Shown here: positions 59,398-64,000 of the stretch, piece after piece | Numbering within the stretch: the stretch's first letter is position 1 | How the letters are laid out: each line of letters starts with the position of its first letter | NCBI RefSeq assembly: GCF_003345255.1 | Contig: NZ_CP029331.1 | Location: 2,418,001-2,482,000, forward strand | From: Pseudothauera hydrothermalis | Lineage (GTDB): Bacteria; Pseudomonadota; Gammaproteobacteria; Burkholderiales; Rhodocyclaceae | DNA length: 64,000 nucleotides | Reading direction: 5' to 3' | Program-made: the position numbers and the translations under genes | Notes under the pieces: model-generated | Database searches by the model: none | Seen by the model: the letters and a program-made list of their open reading frames with translations, nothing else | What the model was told of the DNA's origin: nothing

Positions 59398-59418
59398 CAC
59401 TACTTATTGAAAAGTTAG
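59395..59418 (-). repeat. Right terminal inverted repeat of the IS
   Basis: Read on the minus strand it starts CTAACTTTTCA and ends ATAAGTAGTGTCA, mirroring the left end. It overlaps the last three bases of the transposase gene. Confidence 0.85.
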
Positions 59419-59508
59419 TAGCTCGGATAGGCAATCGCCGCAAGAATACCAATGATTGCTACCACAACCATCAGCTCGATGAGGGTGAACCCCTTTTGCG
59501 CTCTCATC

Positions 59509-62500
59509 TCAATCCCTCACGATTTCGCGCCAGGAGATACGTCCCAGGCGCTTGGAACCGATGTTGACGCGAATATCCTCGATCTCACCGGTCGAGCCGC
59601 CCACCACCAAACGGTCACCGACCAAGGTGGCCTCTCCAGGCATGCCGACGCCAAGATCAACCGACCCGACCACGTCTTTGTCATCGCCGCCGCCCAGTTT
59701 GTCGTCATCGTTGAATCTGCCATCATTGTTCAAATCGAACGGCGGATACAGCAAACGACCGCCGGTGAATGGATTGATGGCATTGATAAAGCCGGAACCG
59801 CCCGCCACGCAGGGGTCGGGATCCGGGATGATGCTGCTGGCAATCAACACCGGCTCCAGAAGACGATAGAGCACCGAGCGGGTCACAATCCGCTCACCAC
59901 GCGGGTCGGGGTCCTTGAGGTCTACATACCAGCCCTTTTTGCCGACCATGTCGCCTTCGGTTGCCTCTGAAAACACCCGTACTGCATAGCTGCCCACGGT
60001 GCCATCAGTCTCGATGGTCCGTTGCGCCAGGCTCGCCCGCCCGCCGGTGATCCGCGCGTCCTCATCGATCAGTCCGTACCAGGTCTGTACTTTCTGGTCT
60101 GACGGGTCGTTGGCATACACATAGCTGCCGGTGCCAAAAAAGATATAGCGCTTGCCATAGTTGAGTGTGTCGCTGGTCACGGTATTGATCCCGGTGGTCA
60201 CCTGCGCGGTAATCGGCTGCGGGTTGTTGTCGGCATCACGCGCAGTAAAAAACGGCTGTGGTGTGCTGCCTGACCGATAGTAGGATTTCCATTGAGCCGG
60301 ATTACTGCCACTCAGATCAAAACGCCATACATTGCCTTTGAGATCGCCGGCATACACGGTGTCCACCTTGCCGTTGTTGTCGCTATCGAGCAACGCGGGA
60401 GTCGACAGGGCATTGTCTCCGCCCGCTTCGGTGTCGATTTTCTTGATCAGCGCACCGGTGGCCAAGTTGATCAGATACAGCACCGCACGCCCATTGACGC
60501 TGTTATGCCCGTTGCCCAGTATCACTGCGGTCACATCGTTTTCCAGCTTTGCAATCTGTGGGCGCCCAAGCACAAAGCCCAAATCGTTGTCACTGGCCGC
60601 CGAGTATTCCCACAGCACATCCGCCGCTTCAAAGCGGCCCGGATCGGTTACATCCAGCGCAAACAGCCCTTTTGCGCCTCGCCCGGTGGATGCCACCAAA
60701 ATGTTCTGACCCGATGTCTCGGTGCGGGTCGAGACCGCGATATCGCCATCTACAAAATAGGTGTGCTGGTAGTCCGGAGACGCCAGCGAAGCGAGTTTGT
60801 CAAAAACCAGTGCTGGAATATAGGCAAACAATTCCACCCCGGAGCTTGCGGAAAACGCATGCAGCATGCCGTCGTTGCCGCCCACATAAACCGTATCGGT
60901 ATCTTTGACGTAGTAGGGCGAAGAATGCACGATGTCGCCCAGCTTCTTGACCCGCGAGCGCAGCGTTCCACCGGACTGTTTTTCATTGCTCGGGTCGCCG
61001 CGCAGGTAATTGAGTATCGCGCTGGTGCCAAGCTTGCTCTGCTGGGTGGAACTGAGCTGAGCCCATTCGAACGCGATCCCTTTGGTGCTCGCATCCTTCC
61101 AGGTAAAGATATTGCGAGACGCTGCCGCCGGCAGCAGCGCTGAGGCACGCCAGGCCGGCGAATCGCTCACGCCTGAAGCCCCAACGTCATACGCCAACAA
61201 CTCGCCATCCCAGGTGGCGCTATTGAACTGCGTTTGGAAGACCCGGCTTTCCGCACGCAACTGCTGACCGTTGGAGGTGATGTTGCCCGCGCTCGCGCTG
61301 CGTTCGATGATGGTATCGAAACTGCGCTTGAGCGCCTCTTTGAGACGCAGCGGGTTTTGAACGAGAAAATAGGTATCCGGCACGCCGTCACCATCGGCGT
61401 CCCATTCCTCCGCCAAATCGGGGCGCCCATTGCTATTGCGATCGACGAATCCGCCCCATTTGGCCGCGTACCATAAGGGGTCGCGAAGCAAGCTGGCCGA
61501 AGACGCCCCGGGGGTGAAAAAGCGCTCGCTATAACGCAAGCCAGAAGCCGCCGGCCCTCCGGTGTAGGGCAGTTTATTGCATGAAGCGGGCGGGCTGCTG
61601 ACATCGCAAGCACCCGGTTCCAGACCCGGCGGAACGTTCAAGTAGTAATACCGATCCACGTTCTCATCCTGCACAACCAGGTACACACCGTCCTTTGTTG
61701 TGCCGGAAATGATGTAGCCCATACTGTGCTGGATGCCACCGGCCTGATATTCCGGCGTGAGCTTGACGCGCAAGCGGCCATCCGCCTCGACCGCAATCTC
61801 ATAGACCACGATTGCATCCATGTCGTGGTCGGCGCCCTGCTCCACGTCCTCGAAATTGATCCGAAAGCGTGCGAAGTACCGCCCGCCGTTGATCGTGGGG
61901 TCCGCATCTTCTGGCGAAGAATTGGCGATGGTGTCGACATAGAAATCGACAATCTGGTTGGTCGGCTGAAACTGGCCTTTGGTGTTGGAAATACTCGATC
62001 CGCCTACCGACTTGGCAAAAGGTACCAGGGTGATCGCCTTGCCACCGATGTGCGCCACGATGCGCGGCAGAGGCGAACTCAGTACAACGGCGTAGGTGTC
62101 GACCCGCTGTTCGCCTTCCAGATCGGTACGAAGACTATTGGTCTTGCCAAAGTGCGCCACCGATGCCGCGTAGTAACTGCCCTGCTTGGTGGGTTCCTCA
62201 GGCGCCAAGCCGCGGATATTGCCCAGGGTGGTCACGTTTTTTGCGGTGGGCGCGCCATCGTAGTCGGTGCCCACCTGGCCGATGAAGCGCATCCCGGCCA
62301 CATCCGGCTCGCCATTGGTGATCGTTTGGGCAATCGTGGCAACATTCAAGCCGGTAAGATCGCCTGAAAAACTGCCAAAGACGCTTCCCGGCAATTGGTC
62401 CGAGTCAAACGAGGGATTGATGCCCGACACCACCAACATATTGGGCTTGGCGCACCAATGGGCACTGGCCGCGCTGCCTTTTTGGTATGGATCATCCCAG

Positions 62501-63792
62501 GTCGCCACCGGCAGACCGATATCCGCATCATAGCCCCCGGATGTAGCAAATGCCGACGTTGCAGCCTTTTTACCGGCAAAATAGCGCAGCGTCTCATACA
62601 TTATTTCGGCGATCGGATTGCCCCAGTCGACAAACTCGCCACTATTCATCGGCCGGGTCGTCACCCAGCCTTTACGATAAGCATCGTCGCTACGTGTGTT
62701 ATTGAAATCCCGAATCCGCAGCCCATTCAACGCATTGACGATGGTGGCGTTTGTCTTGAACTGCCCGGTGTTTTGGTCGACTTCGTTCTTGAATGAGGAC
62801 ACCACTTTGCGCAGCACGCCACCGGACATGTTCTTGTTGTAACTGCCGGTCAACAAGCCAAAGTACATGGCATCGTTCTCGCCGTATTCGTGCAGCAAGC
62901 CAATTGGCTTCAATGCGCCATTTGGATAGCGCTTGCAGCCATTGGCAAAAGAAGCCGTACAGACCTCAACGCGGACGGTGTAATCCTTGCGTGTTCCATT
63001 GTGATTATTGTCATGATGCAGGACTGGGCGTTCGGTCGAGGCCCACTGCCATACCCGCCTGTCTTTACTGTTTTCGATTACCCGCAACAGCGGGGGGCGA
63101 CCGCTGCAATTGCTCAGGGTTGAGCAATCGCGCCCCATCGTATCCGACAAATTTCCGAAAAAATGCCGATGCCCTGATTTTGGCTGAGAAAGGGGGGTGT
63201 AATCGCTGATTTTGTAGCCATCCACCGCTTCACTAGTATATTCCTTGGCCCAAGAGTGCGCGTCTTGGGGAATATAGGCACGGCGTAATATGGTCTGCGA
63301 AGCTGTATCCACTTCGCGATAACCGCCATAAAAAACTTTGCGCAGCGCGTCGATCCGGCTGGTGGTGACGTAGTTCAACCAGTTGCCCGACCACCTGCCG
63401 CCGGTGCACCGCCCTTGCGCGTCGGCAGCGGCCGCAGGAGTAAAAAGGCCGGTATTGTCATCGCGCGCATTGGTGCCCGAATAGGTGTAACAAAGCGTCG
63501 AATCGAACAGGCCGTAGTAGGTGATCGACGGCTTGAAGCGGATATCCAGGGTACCGTCGCCATCGATGTCGCTCGCATCGTTATAAGCCTCGTAAAACAA
63601 GGTATGGTCACGACCCACCGTCAACATGCTCATCGGAATCGCCGCCTGGGTTGCAACCAGCGGCGTCTCCGGGATGGCCGGTGCGGCAATCGCTTGGCCC
63701 TGAAGGGCAAACAACGCCACAAACAGCGAAACCAGCGACATGCCGGCCTGCACACCGGCCCAACGGGAAGCCGGTCTGACCTTAGATTTCAT
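59509..63792 (-). CDS. pilY1: Type IV pilus tip/adhesin and biogenesis protein PilY1
   Basis: Large exported protein of 1427 residues. Seen: a signal peptide (ending in [10 protein letters not shown]), a long N-terminal region with no obvious von Willebrand A domain, and a C-terminal PilC/PilY beta-propeller ([51 protein letters not shown]). EF-hand-like calcium loops are DIDGDGTLD near residue 75 and DSDNNGKVD near residue 1140, the latter in the place of the calcium site that governs pilus retraction in Pseudomonas. The ATG at 63792 follows GAGGTGG and lies 10 bases after pilX. Confidence 0.92.
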   Translation of the reverse strand: MKSKVRPASRWAGVQAGMSLVSLFVALFALQGQAIAAPAIPETPLVATQAAIPMSMLTVGRDHTLFYEAYNDASDIDGDGTLDIRFKPSITYYGLFDSTLCYTYSGTNARDDNTGLFTPAAAADAQGRCTGGRWSGNWLNYVTTSRIDALRKVFYGGYREVDTASQTILRRAYIPQDAHSWAKEYTSEAVDGYKISDYTPLSQPKSGHRHFFGNLSDTMGRDCSTLSNCSGRPPLLRVIENSKDRRVWQWASTERPVLHHDNNHNGTRKDYTVRVEVCTASFANGCKRYPNGALKPIGLLHEYGENDAMYFGLLTGSYNKNMSGGVLRKVVSSFKNEVDQNTGQFKTNATIVNALNGLRIRDFNNTRSDDAYRKGWVTTRPMNSGEFVDWGNPIAEIMYETLRYFAGKKAATSAFATSGGYDADIGLPVATWDDPYQKGSAASAHWCAKPNMLVVSGINPSFDSDQLPGSVFGSFSGDLTGLNVATIAQTITNGEPDVAGMRFIGQVGTDYDGAPTAKNVTTLGNIRGLAPEEPTKQGSYYAASVAHFGKTNSLRTDLEGEQRVDTYAVVLSSPLPRIVAHIGGKAITLVPFAKSVGGSSISNTKGQFQPTNQIVDFYVDTIANSSPEDADPTINGGRYFARFRINFEDVEQGADHDMDAIVVYEIAVEADGRLRVKLTPEYQAGGIQHSMGYIISGTTKDGVYLVVQDENVDRYYYLNVPPGLEPGACDVSSPPASCNKLPYTGGPAASGLRYSERFFTPGASSASLLRDPLWYAAKWGGFVDRNSNGRPDLAEEWDADGDGVPDTYFLVQNPLRLKEALKRSFDTIIERSASAGNITSNGQQLRAESRVFQTQFNSATWDGELLAYDVGASGVSDSPAWRASALLPAAASRNIFTWKDASTKGIAFEWAQLSSTQQSKLGTSAILNYLRGDPSNEKQSGGTLRSRVKKLGDIVHSSPYYVKDTDTVYVGGNDGMLHAFSASSGVELFAYIPALVFDKLASLASPDYQHTYFVDGDIAVSTRTETSGQNILVASTGRGAKGLFALDVTDPGRFEAADVLWEYSAASDNDLGFVLGRPQIAKLENDVTAVILGNGHNSVNGRAVLYLINLATGALIKKIDTEAGGDNALSTPALLDSDNNGKVDTVYAGDLKGNVWRFDLSGSNPAQWKSYYRSGSTPQPFFTARDADNNPQPITAQVTTGINTVTSDTLNYGKRYIFFGTGSYVYANDPSDQKVQTWYGLIDEDARITGGRASLAQRTIETDGTVGSYAVRVFSEATEGDMVGKKGWYVDLKDPDPRGERIVTRSVLYRLLEPVLIASSIIPDPDPCVAGGSGFINAINPFTGGRLLYPPFDLNNDGRFNDDDKLGGGDDKDVVGSVDLGVGMPGEATLVGDRLVVGGSTGEIEDIRVNIGSKRLGRISWREIVRD

Positions 63793-63802
63793 GATCCACC
63801 TC

Positions 63803-64000
63803 TCACTCTGTGGCATAAATCGACTGCAAAATCACCATGGCGCGGTCTCCGCCCGAGTGGCTGCGCGCAGTAACCCGATAGCGCCGACAATTGGGCGCAC
63901 CGGCCTCAGGATCATCGATATTGCACGGGAACGTGTTACCGAGGTACTCCACGATGTACTGCGGCGTCGTGGCCAGCCCCCCTAAGCCGAGCCCTGCTGC
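63803..64000 (-). CDS. pilX: Type IV pilus minor pilin PilX, C-terminal fragment (cut by window edge)
   Basis: The last 65 residues of a gene continuing beyond the window. The sequence LATTPQYIVEYLGNTFPCN, later NCRRYRVTARSHSGG and the end AMVILQSIYATE match the C-terminal end of PilX-type minor pilins, with two Cys that may form the usual disulfide loop. Its position immediately upstream of pilY1 is the standard order. Confidence 0.8.
   Translation of the reverse strand, partial: AAGLGLGGLATTPQYIVEYLGNTFPCNIDDPEAGAPNCRRYRVTARSHSGGDRAMVILQSIYATE

Larger units (their letters stand above)
58319..59418 (+). mobile_element. IS630-family insertion sequence, 1100 bp, complete
   Basis: One transposase gene is bounded by 24-bp imperfect terminal inverted repeats (20 of 24 positions identical, the inner 13 bases ATAAGTAGTGTCA perfect) and flanked by TA duplications. 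It is inserted in pilE with the transposase opposite in direction to pilE. Both ends and the transposase look intact, so it is potentially mobile. Confidence 0.92.
57992..59507 (-). pseudogene. pilE: Type IV minor pilin PilE, split by an IS630-family insertion
   Basis: The N-terminal part (59421-59507) encodes a prepilin leader and helix, [20 protein letters not shown] then ILAAIAYPS, with cleavage after Gly6 and Glu5 of the mature pilin. The C-terminal part (57992-58316) encodes QEHVLRTRRAAATGCLLELA through ERYYTTNMRYVDSDG to QVADCW. An 1100-bp IS lies between, and in the present state the N-terminal part stops after 30 codons. Removing the IS and one TA gives a 137-residue pilin with the PilE-typical YPSYQEHVLRTRR. 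It begins one base after the pilY1 stop, so it was the last gene of pilX-pilY1-pilE. Confidence 0.9.

Overview
This is a GC-rich, gene-dense stretch of a betaproteobacterial chromosome. The gene orders ppc/hemC-hemD-hemX-hemY, dusB-fis-purH-purD-hemF, lptD-surA-pdxA-rsmA and nadE-glnB, together with a pilX-pilY1-pilE type IV minor pilin operon, suggest the Rhodocyclales (Azoarcus/Thauera-like). That placement is inferred from protein flavour and synteny, not from a search. Almost everything is core metabolism or cell-envelope housekeeping. Accessory DNA is limited to a copper/silver efflux block at the left end and one insertion sequence at the right end.

Positions 20-9135 hold a cus-type copper/silver resistance locus. 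The leftward efflux operon is cusF, cusC, cusB, cusA. The rightward arm is a response regulator, its sensor kinase and a DUF411 periplasmic protein. The two arms diverge from a 155-bp region carrying a perfect TTACA-N4-TGTAA dyad, the likely regulator box. The sensor kinase gene has an in-frame amber codon between its sensor half and its kinase half. Two tRNA genes, Arg(ACG) and Ser(CGA), follow at 9201-9439.

Positions 9.5-31 kb run through an AhpD-like protein, the lytic transglycosylase mltF, serS, rarA, lolA, ftsK, a Crp/Fnr regulator, trxB, an Smr-domain protein, glnB, nadE, an arginine/lysine/ornithine decarboxylase, dcd, a LysR regulator divergent from malate synthase (aceB), a membrane 'nucleoside recognition' protein, purC and a DUF2189 membrane protein.

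Positions 31-54.8 kb carry prlC, xthA, a second Crp/Fnr regulator followed by a DUF2892 protein, then the outer-membrane biogenesis operon lptD-surA-pdxA-rsmA (leftward). Divergent from it is amgK-murU (cell-wall sugar recycling) with pepP and ubiH in overlapping order. Next come dusB-fis, purH-purD, hemF and the leftward haem operon hemC-hemD-hemX-hemY.

Positions 55-64 kb carry ppc, then a leftward pilX-pilY1-pilE operon. Its last gene, pilE, is split by an 1100-bp IS630-family element inserted at a TA dinucleotide. Removing the element and one TA copy restores a complete 137-residue pilin.

I found no CRISPR array, prophage, toxin-antitoxin pair or recognisable defence system. The strongest unusual signals are the two lesions (cusS amber stop and pilE::IS630), two contrasting CusF-type copper sites in one operon, and several uncatalogued dyads in intergenic DNA.
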